A DNA stretch of 64,000 nucleotides from Canna indica (Eukaryota; Streptophyta; Magnoliopsida; Zingiberales; Cannaceae). The notes beneath the pieces are model-generated. The model made no database searches and was not told the origin of the DNA. It worked only from the letters and a program-made list of their open reading frames with translations. Where the stretch lies: NCBI GenBank assembly GCA_034359265.1, contig CP136890.1, positions 83,973,501 to 84,037,500 of the forward strand. Reading direction: 5' to 3'. Positions 23,291 to 34,439 of this stretch are shown piece by piece. The first letter of the stretch is position 1, and each line of letters begins with the position of its first letter. Made by a program: the position numbers and the translations under genes.

Positions 23291-23490
23291 GCAACACATT
23301 ATTAATATCGCACTTATAATCTCATTTAATCACAACAAGGCACTGAAAATTTCAGCAGCATCTCTTTTTAGTACTCCAAGTACGCAAAACTTCTGAAGCG
23401 TACCGGAGAACAAAAGAGATGCAACCGATATTCCATTGACATGTGTGATCAAATGAAATTAAATTTGCGATATTAATAATTGTGTTACTA
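23291..23490 (-). other. Long inverted repeat (foldback) in the leader of CACTA element 1
   Basis: Arms at 23291-23385 and 23398-23490 are imperfect inverted copies separated by a 12-base loop. Outer parts share ACACATTATTAATATCGC / GCGATATTAATAATTGTG. Inner parts share GCATCTCTTTT and GTACTCC / GGAGAAC and TACGC / GCGTA. It lies about 75 bp upstream of the TNP2 start (23215) in the transcribed direction. The stem tip is homologous to the foldback at 58356-58599 in the second CACTA element. Confidence 0.75.
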
Positions 23491-23824
23491 AACTGTCCAA
23501 TAAGGAACAATTCGAGATTTATTATTTGAAAAATATAAATTTTATTGATATTATTTAGTAAAATATTAAGTAGAATACGCATTCCTCCATATCGAAATAA
23601 GTATTCAACTTAATATTACAATTAAATTTTATCAACAAAATTTATAAAATCAATAAATATTTCTCGAACGGGTCTAAGCTCTGGGTAGAAAATTATAAAA
23701 ATATCAAATTGAGAAGTTTAAATAAAAAGTTCATTGTTGGGAGTAAAAAATTTAGTCCATCAAGACAAGATTAATGAATTCTAAATTTAATTATTCTAAT
23801 TAATTATACTCTAATATAAGTTTA

Positions 23825-23826
<2 letters not shown>

Positions 23827-23855
<29 letters not shown>

Positions 23856-24105
23856 ATTAGTAATATATTTAATAATAATAATATAGTATTTATAATAATA
23901 ATATTAATTATTAATAATAATTAAATAATATTATTAATAATATAGTATTTATAATAATAATATTAATAATATAGTATTTATAATAATAATATTAATAATA
24001 TAGTATTAATGTCAATAATATTAATTCAGTAATAATAATAATAATAAATAATAATATAGTAATAGTAATAATAATAATAATAATATAGTATTTATAATAA
24101 TAACA

Positions 24106-24162
<57 letters not shown>

Positions 24163-24309
24163 TAGTATTTATAATAATAATATTAATTAGTGATAATAAT
24201 AACAGTAATAATAATAATAATATAGTAATAATAATAATAATAATTCAGTTATAATAATAATAATAATAATAACAGTAATAATAATAATATTAATTAGTGA
24301 TAATAATTA

Positions 24310-24396
<87 letters not shown>

Positions 24397-24665
24397 TCAG
24401 TTATAATAATAATAATAATAAATAATATAGTAGTAGTAGTAATAATAATAATAATAATAATAATAATATAGTATTTATAATAATAACAGTAATAATAATA
24501 ATAATAAATAATATCGTATTAGTGATAATAATAATATAGTATTAATATTAATAATAATATTATTATTAATTAAGTTATAATAATAATAATAATAGTATTA
24601 ATAATATAGTATTTATTAATTAGTAATAATAATTAAATAATAATATTAATTAGTAAAAATAATTA
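23827..24665. repeat. Long (TAA)n/(TTA)n simple-sequence tract
   Basis: About 840 bp of TAA and TTA units are interrupted by recurring TATAGTATTTATAATAATAA phrases. It includes a switch from TAA to TTA orientation at about 24360-24395 that could fold back. It lies inside the CACTA element. Confidence 0.9.
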
Positions 24666-25439
24666 AATCAGTTAAAGCATAACTGTTAAAGCATAATTTA
24701 AATCAGTTAAAGCATAATCGTAATTAGCATTATTAAATCATAATTTAAAATATAAAGCATAACATAACATGCAGTTAAAGCATAACATGCAGTATTGAAT
24801 CATAGTTAAAAAAAAATATCTAAAGATGTATAAAATAGGTAAACATAACATGCAGTTAAAGCATAACATGCAGTATTAAATCATAGTTAAAAAAAAATCT
24901 AAACATTTGATATTAAATCTAAATATATATATGCAGGTAAATAAAATCTAAAGTATAACATAAAATTTATACTAACCTGAGAAAAATTTATACTGGATCT
25001 CGGGCTGATTCGACGGAATAAGAGTCGGATCTCGGGCTGGTTCGACGGGCAGGCGGTTGCTTCGTCGAGATGAAGAGGAAAGAAAAAAATTAACTACAGA
25101 TTCGTCGAGATGAAGAAGAAGAAAAAAAAAGAAAGAAAGAAGAAAGAAAGAAATCACCTGCTAGCAGCGGCTGCTGATTCGACGATGGAAGAAATCGGAG
25201 GAAGAAGCAGCGGCAGCGACGAGAGGAAGAAGGAGGAACAAGAAGAAATAGGCGGGAGGAAGAAATTTACGGGGTAAATGCGAAATTTATAGGCGAAATT
25301 TATTATTAAAAAAATATAAAATACTGCAGCAGTAGTTAAAAAAATTATATATATATATATATAATTTCGTACGGTTATGCAGCTAAAAAGAAATTTCAGC
25401 TGCATACCGTACGAATCGTACGCTCACGGGTTGAAATTT

Positions 25440-25832
25440 TCAACCCGTGATGCATACTTCGACGACCGCGCGGGAAAACATTTCGACGCCGGATGCGTCG
25501 AAAGAATGGCGTCGAAATGCTGAGCATTTCGACGCCTTTCCATCGAAAATCTGGCGTCGAAATATTTCGACGCCAGCTGCGTCGAAATCATGGCGTCGAA
25601 ATATTTCGACGCCAGATGCGTCGAAACGCTGGCGTCGAAATATTTCGACGCTACCTTTTCGGCGGAAAAAACGCCATTTTATCGGCGGCGTCAAAATATT
25701 TCTTTTTTTACATATCGACGTTTAATATAGACGTCGATATTTATAAACTTTTTCTCATCCGTTCTTAAATATTTCGACGCTTCTTCGGACGTCAAAAATT
25801 AAACGTCATTATTTCGAAATTTTCTTGTTGTG
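25440..25832. repeat. Right sub-terminal repeats of the CACTA element
   Basis: ATTTCGACGCCAGATGCGTC and its variants recur in direct and inverted order at about 25480-25660, followed by diverged GACGTC-containing copies up to the terminus. The inverted pairs could form short hairpins. Confidence 0.85.
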
Positions 25833-26560
25833 CCACTAGCAGAAGCGGCGAGGCCACCGCTGACACATCCATCGACAAGATCGACTCCCACCTGCCTAGC
25901 CCAACGACGACCCTCACTCCTGATGCCTTCCTTCTCTCCACCATGTACCCTAGCTTACCCCCTTGTCTTCTCTATCTGCTCCATGATCTTGTCAATTGAC
26001 TGCGTCGAAGTAAACATCTTCTCCCTTTTAGTCTTCGCTTCGTCAAAGAGCGCGCCCCGACAATTCTAACCCAGATGATAGGGATATTATGTCGAACACG
26101 TTCATGGCGGGTGCGAGTTCATCTCTTGCTGTCATGGGAGGTAGGTCCACGATGTTGCCGTCATGGGAGGTAGGTCCACGATTTTGCGGTACATGAGGGC
26201 GAGGTTAGCGTCGCGGTGGGCGACGCCGCGGGCGTGGGAGTAGTGCAGCTCGAAGACGAGCTGCTGGAAGTAGCGCCGGGTGGCGTGCTCCGGGAGGCGG
26301 TCACGCCGGGCGACGCGGGCAAGCAGGTCGCCGCCGGGGGCGTGCTTCATGACGAGGAAGATCTTGGAGCGGGTGGCCATCACCTCGTGGAGCTTGAGGA
26401 TGTTGGGGGTGGGAGAGGCGGCGCGAGCGGAATCCTCGCTGGCTGGGGTGCCGGGCGAGCGGGGGTGGCGCACCGACGTGCAGACTGCAGCAACCAGGTC
26501 AAGAAGTATTGCAGCCACCGACGAGTTATAATCGGATTTGCTGATGTGGCAAAATAAAAG
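25833..26560 (-). pseudogene. CIPK pseudogene, copy B (kinase pieces plus NAF domain)
   Basis: CIPKs are Ser/Thr kinases activated when calcineurin-B-like calcium sensors bind their NAF/FISL motif. The minus strand encodes [60 protein letters not shown] and RDAN (HRDxK catalytic loop with the Lys lost). It then jumps directly to MNVFDIISLSSGLELSGLFD and AKTKREKMFTSTQSIDKIME, an NAF motif in which NAFD is NVFD. A deletion removed the activation loop and C-lobe. A 26-bp tandem duplication (GTCATGGGAGGTAGGTCCAC at about 26133 and 26160) marks the deletion junction. The gene is cut at 25833 by the CACTA element; a short continuation lies at 17245-17345. Confidence 0.82.
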
Positions 26561-26921
26561 AAAAAATATTTTAAAATATTTTAAAATATTTTTTTGAAAA
26601 ATTGACTGTGCAGTCACGGTCAACAACTAATTTTAAGGTAACGGGTAACTCACTGTTGGTTATAATTATAGTAAATTCTAAAGTTTAAGTTAGAATTATG
26701 ATAAATTAATACGTGGATTAAATTTATTAAAATTCTTATAATTTAAATTTATTAATTAACTCAAAAATTAATAATGGTCGATTGTGTGAGAGAAAAAAAT
26801 AAAGAAGTTTTATTAGCTTTCTCTTTTTGATTTGAATTGAGATAATTACGTTTTACCTTTCTCTTCTATTGACTTTCTCTTCTATTGATTTGATTTGATG
26901 TTGTAGTACGAATTAAAAATA
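26561..26921. other. AT-rich spacer, no gene
   Basis: It includes CTTTCTCTTCTATTGA in tandem (26855-26890) and a leader segment shared with CIPK copy A. Nothing else was recognised. Confidence 0.5.
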
Positions 26922-27115
26922 GCAAATACTAAAAATCATATTTTCCTCCTCTCTTTTTCTCAAATCCATAATATTCAACTGGATATTCCTATATCCATAA
27001 TTTAAAATTTATATTTCCGATTTTGCCTTGACGGTTGGTTTGGACGCAAATCGACTGGTTCAACAGGATTTGAACCGGTTCAACAGGATTTGAACCGGTT
27101 CAACAGGGTTTAAAG
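26922..27115 (+). repeat. Left TIR of the ULP1-type MULE
   Basis: Inverted copy of 33695-33885. Its inner end has three tandem copies of GGTTCAACAGGATTTGAACC-like units (27055-27112). Confidence 0.75.
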
Positions 27116-27950
27116 ATAATTAAGTAATGGATGTGGAGCTGGGAGCACGTAGTTTTTTCTTCATCTTCTATTATTGCTCTTCTTCTTCGATCGGCGTTAG
27201 AACTTCTAGAGACTCGAGGTTTTCTTGGTGTCTTGCTTTGTTGACGTCGAATCATTTGTCTTCACCGTGCTCGGACGTGTCGTAAGCAAAAGCGCAACTT
27301 TCGCTCAATCGTTTGCTCTTCCCCGTGCCTTTCCCCATATTAGCTCGACCTTGTTGCTACTGGCGGCTTGCTTTGTTGACGCCGAGGTTTTCTCTTCATT
27401 CCTCCACGACCTCGACTAATACCTTGGCAGTTATATACTTTCGGCAAAGTCTGGAATTAGCCGTCAGAGATTTGTACCTACTGTTTCACATATTTTTTGG
27501 TTTATTATGTAGACACATTCCATATTAGTGAACAAATCTCCAACGATATACTCTTTTTTGCTTGATTCAATACTTTTATGAAAGTATCTAATGCCCTAGT
27601 TTTTGGATACTTGACGGCATTTCATACACATACAGTTCCATTAGTAAAGTTTCTTCATTATTAGCCACTTTAAACAAGAATGATTGTTACACTCTATTTA
27701 ACAGGAACCCTAGTTGTAACTTGGGAGTTATTTCAAGACTTTCGCAAAAGTCTGTAAGTATATTCGTCCAGGTTTGTATCATTAGTGTCCTTGGTTTTTG
27801 GTTTAATTTAGTAGAATCATTCTATATTAGTAATGATAAAAATAATGATATTATCTTTTTTTGATCAATTCCATACTTTTGTCAAAGTATGGAATTCTAT
27901 AGTCTATTCCATACTCATTCTGATTTTATTTGATTATAGGTGTATGTGTG

Positions 27951-28370
27951 ATGGCTGATGCACATAGTTTTGTGGTGCAAGATTTTGATATTGATAATAT
28001 CCTGTGAGTTATTGAAATATATGTCATTCATCCTCACTTATTGTTAACTTAGGATAAACAAATAATGATCAACTTATATCATTGCAGGTCACAGCATCTT
28101 GACAATGATGATTTTATTGTGCCTGATACATATGTCAATGTACAAACTTCTACACAACAAGCGTCAAACCAGGTTGAAACTATAACTGCCACAGTCATTG
28201 TAGCTCAAGAGGCTCAAGAAAATACAACTCAACCATTTTTAGATCTGAACTTTCCTTTGACATTTGATGATGATGAGTATGACTACATTGAGGAAGAGCT
28301 TGTTAAGGAGAGGATAAGAGAAGAAGTGGAGACAATTGATTATTTCTCAAATTCAATTTTTTACTTTTAG
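27951..28370 (+). CDS. Small two-exon gene of unknown function inside the MULE (111 aa)
   Basis: An ATG at 27951 opens MADAHSFVVQDFDIDNIL. A GT donor at 28004 and an AG acceptor ending at 28087 keep the frame into DNDDFIVPDTYVNVQTSTQQ and FLDLNFPLTFDDDEYDYIEE, with a stop at 28368-28370. The protein is acidic, without membrane segments or any domain I recognise. It runs convergent to the ULP1-like gene and lies just inside the left TIR, the place where a MULE transposase gene would start, so it may be the surviving N-terminus of one. An acceptor-like TTTTTTACTTTTAG at the end suggests that a further exon once followed. Coding status is moderately likely; function unknown. Confidence 0.45.
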
Positions 28371-28435
28371 TGATGTAATTGGAAGATATTTTCGCGTACA
28401 ACATATGCAATATCGTTACAACTTGATATTTGAAT

Positions 28436-31400
28436 AAGTGTCATTGAAGAAAGTTATTGCAAGCTCCAGCCGAAATCTTTTCATGTTTTTTTTATTTCAT
28501 TCCATTGGTTCTGATTTGATCAAGGTACTTCATCAGAAAGATACCACAATCAACACTCAAATCCTGTTGAGGACATTCATAAACTTCTTTCCTCCAACCT
28601 TCAGATTTTATGTGGGAGCTAAGGTTGGGGCACATGACATCCAGATGCTCATTTGGCATTGATTGAAGCATTAAAACCTACATGTCACATATGTATTGGT
28701 TGGAAGCAGTTATCATTGAAGTTTAAAGTTGTACTATAACATGAACAAAACACTCATATTGTCCTCGAAATCTTGCGAGGAGACATGATAGGACGACATT
28801 GAATTTAGATGAAAGAATAATTTTTTCTCAACGTCCACCACAAGGAGATGCCAATGTCCTCCTGTATCTTTTTCTTGATTTGAATGACGGAGGCGGCTAC
28901 TATTAATGGGCATAAAAATATATTTAGGAATATAAGACACGACTGATGACCTTTGAATGGAATTCAATACAGTCACCCCATGGCTTCTATAATATCTTTG
29001 GAAAAAGAAACAACTTAGTTTAGTCTAGAAGTGCACTAATACACAAAAGAAGCCAACTTTCATACTTAATTTGGAAGTGCAAAAGTAAAGATTCCAAGAA
29101 ATAAATCATTAATCAAATTTCATACTTTATCAAAATTATAGAATGACATTAATACACAAAAGAAGTCAACTTTCATACTCTAGAAGTGCAAAAGGAATGA
29201 TTCCATAGTTTGTAAAAATTTTGGAATTCCAAGAAATAACAATTAACCAAATTTTATACTTTGTCAAAAATCTAGAATGTCATTAATACACAAAAGAAGT
29301 GAACTTCCATACTCTGGAGTGCAAAAATAATCATTCTATACTTTATCAAAACTCTGGAATTCTAAAAAATAAATCATTAACCAAAATGCATATTTTATTA
29401 AAACTATAAAATGTCATTAATACACAAAAGGAGCCAACTTTCATACTCTGGAAGTGCAAAAATAATCATTTCATACTTTATCAAAACTCTAGAATTCTAA
29501 AAAATAAATCATTAATCAAATTCCATACTTTATCAAAACTATAGAGTGACATTCATACACAAAAGAAGCCAACTTTCATACTTTGAAAGTGCAAAAATAA
29601 TCATTTCATACTTTATTAAAACTCTAAAATTCAAAAAAAATAAACCATTAATCAAATTCCATATTTTATCAAAATTATAAAATGTCATTAATATACAAAA
29701 GAAGTCAACTTTCATACTCTGGAAGTGCAAAAGTAATCATTCCATACTTTATCAAAACTCTGAAATTTCAAGAAATAAACCACTAATCAAATTTCATATT
29801 TTATCAAAACTATAGAATGTCATTAATACACAAAAGAAGCCAACTTCCATACTCTGGAAGTGCAAAAGTAATGATTCCATACTTTGTCAAAATTATAGAA
29901 TTTCAAAATTTTACAACAATATATTATCATACCAGTTTATGATAAATTTACCTCGAAAAATGTGCCCAATGGGATGTTACGATCATTTCTTAATATGATT
30001 GAAGCGTAGCCATCAATTGTGTCATCGTCAATGAGCGCATCAAAGTCTAGTATATTCCATAAACAATCTAAATTTAAATAGTAGTGCCCAAATCTTCAAA
30101 TATATTCATTGCATGCTCAACCTAAATCAAATAAAAAATATTAATAAGTATTCAATCTACTGCACCATTCCAACATATTCAATCTAATTTATTGTCCTGC
30201 AACAAATACTAGACTTACTCTAATTTCTAATGTATTCATTCATAAATACAATTATTGTTCTGCAATAATAATTTAAAATGTAATAACACTCACTCTAATT
30301 TATTCAAAGATAGAGGTAAATTGGCAATGTTCTCCTCCGGATCTTTGAATTCATTTCTTATCTGCACCAAAAATAAGAAGAGAGTTATTGTCATTATAGT
30401 TATTTGGCTACATCCTTATACATTTCAAAGAATTCAATTTTTACCTTTCGAAGAACTTTTCATTTTTTGGCTGCATGCTTTTTAATAACTTTAGTTTTCA
30501 CATCTTTTTTCTCTTGATCTTCATCATCCGGACTTAAATTCAATAGAAAAATTATTATGGTATTTTTTTCTCTTGTTTTGACCTCTTACAATATCTCTTT
30601 GCAATAGCTTTTTTCTTTCTTTTTGTTGGCCCCGAGCTTGCAACAACAGTTATGGTTGGTTCCAGGCTTGCAACAACAACTCTGGTTGGTTCCGTGCTGG
30701 GAACAAAAATTTCTTCAACCTTCTTCTGATTTTTTTTGGATTTTTTGCCATCTATCTTCTGCCATAGGGGGGTTCCCCTCCTTTCCCTCAGATTATATGT
30801 ATTCTTTTAAATTGATGCCCTCCTAACAATATTCCTATAAACAATGCTTGGTGATAGAGGGCATACAAAAGGGGTGGATCTCTTCTTCTGCCTTATTTTT
30901 TCCCTCATTTGCCTTCGCAAATATCTATTGATGTGCTCTTGACAGTATTATGTTACAAAATCAATCAACAAATCTTCGACCGTCTGAAAAAATTACATAA
31001 TAAAAAGCCATTTTGTAGTTTGGTGAAAGTATGAAATTAGAGAAAATACTATGTTGGAACTCAATTTATTGGATACAAGTACATGTATCATTTTTTGGAT
31101 GTCATTTCTAAAGAGTATACTAAATTCCAAAATAGTCAACTTGATATCAAAATAAATCATTCCATACTAGAATAGATATGTAACTTCATACCCTAGTGCG
31201 TGACCGAAATAGAAGTTGTTCTTCGGGTAAATGAATCAAATTTTCAACAACTCCATGATGGGTCACATACTCCCATTTGGACTTAAGGGTCATTGTTTGC
31301 CAATTTATAATAATACATTTTCACAATCTGGGCTTATCTGGTATGGCTCTGGGAACCAAAATGGGAACATGTTCAAAAAATCAACCCTGTCAAAGAAAAT

Positions 31401-33660
31401 ATAATCCATAAAATAGGTTATTAATAATATAAAACAAAATATTGACATAAAAAATATCATACTGACCAGCAAAAGAATAACACAACCACGCATGTAGGCG
31501 GCAGCTGGGTTAGCTTGTTGTTGTTCAACTACTAATATGATTATTTTCCCAATGGGGGAGATTTGTCCGGCTACGAATGAATATATACAATTGGACCAAT
31601 TATACTTACTAATGTCATTCAAGTTATCTACATAACCCAACAAATAATCTGATACACGATATCTGAGAGTACAAAATAATATACAGAAAAATACATATAA
31701 AATGTACAAAGGACAAAAATCCTCTATATCTTCAGGATTGTTGGAGCCATGCACTTGAATCATTATGTCTTCAATTTGTGTCCTACTAGGTGTTGCTCCA
31801 TTAGTAAAAAAATTTGGCCTTCATATAGCCCTCGCAAGTGGCTTCACTTGCCTCATCTGGAGTTAGAATTATTTCTCCATGATTAGGCAGGCCTAAGAGG
31901 AGAGCCACGTCAGATTCCGAAAACCTCACCTCCTTTCCTTTGAGTTAAAAACTAGTTCTTTCACCCACTGCTTCATAATTAAGAGAAGCAAATTCCTAGA
32001 CATTGGGAATTCTCCTATGTCTAGGAATATTCCAAAATGGGTGGTCTGTATCAGAGTTTTCTCTTGGGGACTTATGTGAATTCTTTGCAGATTGCCCCAA
32101 TTGTGCTTTAAACCTAGTCGGAGGAACCTTCTAAATTTATCTACATAGTAAGTCCATTGAATGACATGTCCATGTCCTTTTAGCACTCTTGATGGTGGTG
32201 CATAAGAGGATTCTGCTAATTGTGTTCCACAACATTCATCTTGTTGATTTGGAGCTTGCTGACATCTATCATTAATTGGGTCTGCAACATAAATAGTTTG
32301 TTGTTTAAAAAATAGATAAGATCTAATCGTTAATAAACAAAAAAAACAACAGACTCATACCTACAAAGCTAACATTGCGAGTGTTTTCTTGGGTCCTCAT
32401 ATTTCTTTATGCAATTCTAAAAAAACTAAGCATCATATTTCATTGAAAATAAATGAATCATTGGATAAATGACATATAGAAGTCTATATAAGCCTTAATA
32501 TTTCTATATTGGACTAATTTGTGACCCATATATGACCATGCCATACTTTTGCGAGAGTATTGAAGTGAACTAATTTACAAAAGAACAGTATGAAAATATA
32601 CAAAAAAGTTTGCATAAGCTTAATAAATCATGATTGATCCAATTTATGATCATTCCATACTTTTCCAAAAGTGTGAAAAGGAACTGAATTTATAATATTT
32701 CAATAAATTTGCTAAGAAACGATATATAAAAGTCAACATTGAGTTAATTAATGCAATATTACCCTATTTATGGCAATTCCATACGTATGCAAAAGTATGG
32801 AATTATATTTACATTATACTATTTCATAAGTTTATCAGCATATATGTCTGTAATATGGTCATAGGGTTTTAGCATGTAAATACAGTACTTGGATTCAAAT
32901 AAAACTAAATAGTATTCAACAAAATAGTATTCAATACTTCTTTAAAAGTCTATAACTAACCAAAAACAAACTAGATTTCATTCAAAATATGGAATCAATA
33001 TATACATGCATATATAAGTCTATATAAAGTTAATTAATGCAATATTATCCTAATTTTTGACAAATTCATACTTTTGCAAAAGTATGGAATCATATTAAAA
33101 TCATACTATTTTATTTGTAAAAATCTTGAAGTTTTGCAATTAGGGCACAAGCTCATAAAAGACTCAAATATAATCAAATAGTATTTCATACTTTTGTAGA
33201 AGTATGAAATTGCATTGAAATTATACTTTTGATGAGCTATTCTTAAATAACAAAATGTGTAATATGTAACAATTCAAGGTAATAAATAAAAACTAAGGAA
33301 GCAGTTAATAAAAGTTAGAATTTGTAGCACTTGGATTTGAAAAATTATGACACACCATCAAAGTTGCAATGAGGAGCTTACCTGCGGGGTTAGGAGCTTT
33401 AAAGAATTTTGATTTGGCTGGAGAATGGGGCGGCAACATTGAGGTATGAGGCGGCGATTGGAGCGATTTGGGAAGCAACAGAGGACGCGAGAACACAGGG
33501 TGACGGTTTCCTTCAAGGGCTGTGCGGGACGCGAGAACAGAAGGTGGCGATTTCCTTCTAGGGATTCGAGTGGGGAAGACAACGGAGGACGGGGGTTTCC
33601 TTCCGGCGATTCAAGAGGCAACAAAGGAAGACGAAAGGACGATCGATAAAAAGGTAAGGT
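28436..33660 (-). pseudogene. ULP1-like cysteine protease with DUF1985-type N-terminal domain (MULE-borne)
   Basis: ULP1 (C48) proteases cleave SUMO from proteins. A GC-rich untranslated first exon (about 33650-33380) ends CCCCGCAG before a GTAAG donor. The N-terminal domain (32283-31305) carries FGIFLDIGEFPMSRNLLLLI, SESDVALLLGLPNHGE and ISKYNWSNCIYSFVAGQI. A basic linker (about 30900-30260) and a segment encoding YLNLDCLWNILDFDALIDDD (about 30100-29950) follow. The C48 domain has IFMPINSS and HWHLLVVDVEKKLFFHLNSM (28880-28780) and PQQDLSVDCGIFLMKYLDQI (28575-28510). Catalytic His, Gln and Cys are in place, while the usual Asp of LDS is Asn. A frameshift in a T-run near 31808 and several stops break it. 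The 134-bp satellite lies in one intron. Confidence 0.7.
29000..29915. repeat. Seven-copy 134-bp tandem repeat
   Basis: ACACAAAAGAAGCCAACTTT and its variants start at 29041, 29154, 29288, 29422, 29557, 29692 and 29828: one 113-bp step, then 134-136 bp. Each unit also contains CTCTGGAAGTGCAAAA, ATTCCATACTTTATCAAAAC twice, and AATAAATCATTAATCAAATT. The array is inside the ULP1-type MULE. Confidence 0.9.
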
Positions 33661-33694
33661 CGAGCGATAAAAAGTTGAAATGAGCGAAAAACCC

Positions 33695-33885
33695 TGTTGA
33701 ACCAATTTTTTGCTTAAACCCTGTTGAACCGATTCAAACCTTGTTGAATCAGTCGACCAACGTCCAATCCAACTGCCAGGGCAAAATCGAAAATATAAGC
33801 TTTAAATTATGGATGCGGGAATATCCGGTTGAATGTTATGGATTTGGGAAAAGGAGATGAGGAAGATATGATTTTAGGCATTTGC
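33695..33885 (-). repeat. Right TIR of the ULP1-type MULE
   Basis: Inverted copy of 26922-27115, including three degenerate CCCTGTTGAACC units at the inner end. Confidence 0.75.
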
Positions 33886-34439
33886 TTAATAAAAAAAGAG
33901 AACCTTTATTGATTTGAGATTCTACTGTAGCATAAAGGTGGCAACAGGCCGGGCACGGCCCGAGTGTGTGGCAGCCAAGCCCAGCCGGGCTCGGGTTCGG
34001 GCCGGGCCAAAAATTAATTATTTAATTTAAATTATTTAATTTAAAATTTTAAAAGTTTAAAATTTAATTTTAAAAATTAATGGTTACAGGTGAGTTTTGA
34101 ACTTGGACCTCTAATTTTATTTGAGATAGCTTAATCATTGTACTAAACTTTATTATATATTTTTTAACATATTTTTTATATGTAACATTGTAACGCAGTA
34201 CAAATTAATAAAAATATTTTTTTAAAATAAAATTATAATTAAATTTTTATTTATCTTTAATATAAAAATATTCATCCAATGATAAAATATTTTTTTTTAA
34301 TATTATAATAGACCGCACCTTAAAAGGTTGCCTACGTACATTCTATAGCTAAACTTGTACTCCTCAATGATTAACTATAGAAGGAACAAGTCTACATAGT
34401 TCTTTTTACATTTTTAACCACCCGTAGTCCCGTTGATTT

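Larger units (their letters stand above)
17346..25832 (-). mobile_element. CACTA (En/Spm) transposon, 8.5 kb, inserted in a CIPK pseudogene
   Basis: The termini are CACTACAAGACATCG at 17346 and, inverted, CACAACAAGAAAATTTCG ending at 25832. Both are flanked by the 3-bp TSD CCA (17343-17345 and 25833-25835). Sub-terminal repeats built around GACGCC/GCGTCAA (left) and ATTTCGACGCCAGATGCGTC (right) fill the last few hundred bases. Two minus-strand genes lie inside, TNP2-like and TNPA-like, both with nonsense mutations. A large (TAA)n tract and a foldback lie between the TNP2 start and the right end. Confidence 0.92.
26922..33885 (-). mobile_element. MULE of the ULP1-protease (Kaonashi-like) type, about 7 kb
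   Basis: TIRs of about 195 bp (26922-27115 and 33695-33885) begin GCAAATACTAAAAATCATAT and, inverted, GCAAATGCCTAAAATCATAT. They share CTCAAATCCATAATATTCAA-like, TATTCC, ATAATTTAAA and repeated GGTTCAACAGG motifs. Flanking 9-mers TTAAAAATA (26913-26921) and TTAATAAAA (33886-33894) agree at 7 of 9 bases, a decayed TSD. Inside are a minus-strand ULP1/DUF1985 gene, a small plus-strand gene, a seven-copy 134-bp satellite and dispersed palindromes near both ends. MULEs with a ULP1-like gene are known from plants (Kaonashi); the assignment to that group is inference. Confidence 0.75.

Noticed and set aside
29000..29915. CRISPR-like array
   Set aside because: The repeats are tandem and contiguous at 134 bp without unique spacers, in a plant nuclear transposon.
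33305..33705. Proline/serine-rich ORFs on the minus strand at the right end of the ULP1-type MULE
   Set aside because: They are best read as the untranslated first exon of the ULP1-like gene, with degenerate internal repeats (GAAGGAAACC) and a GTAAG donor at its end.
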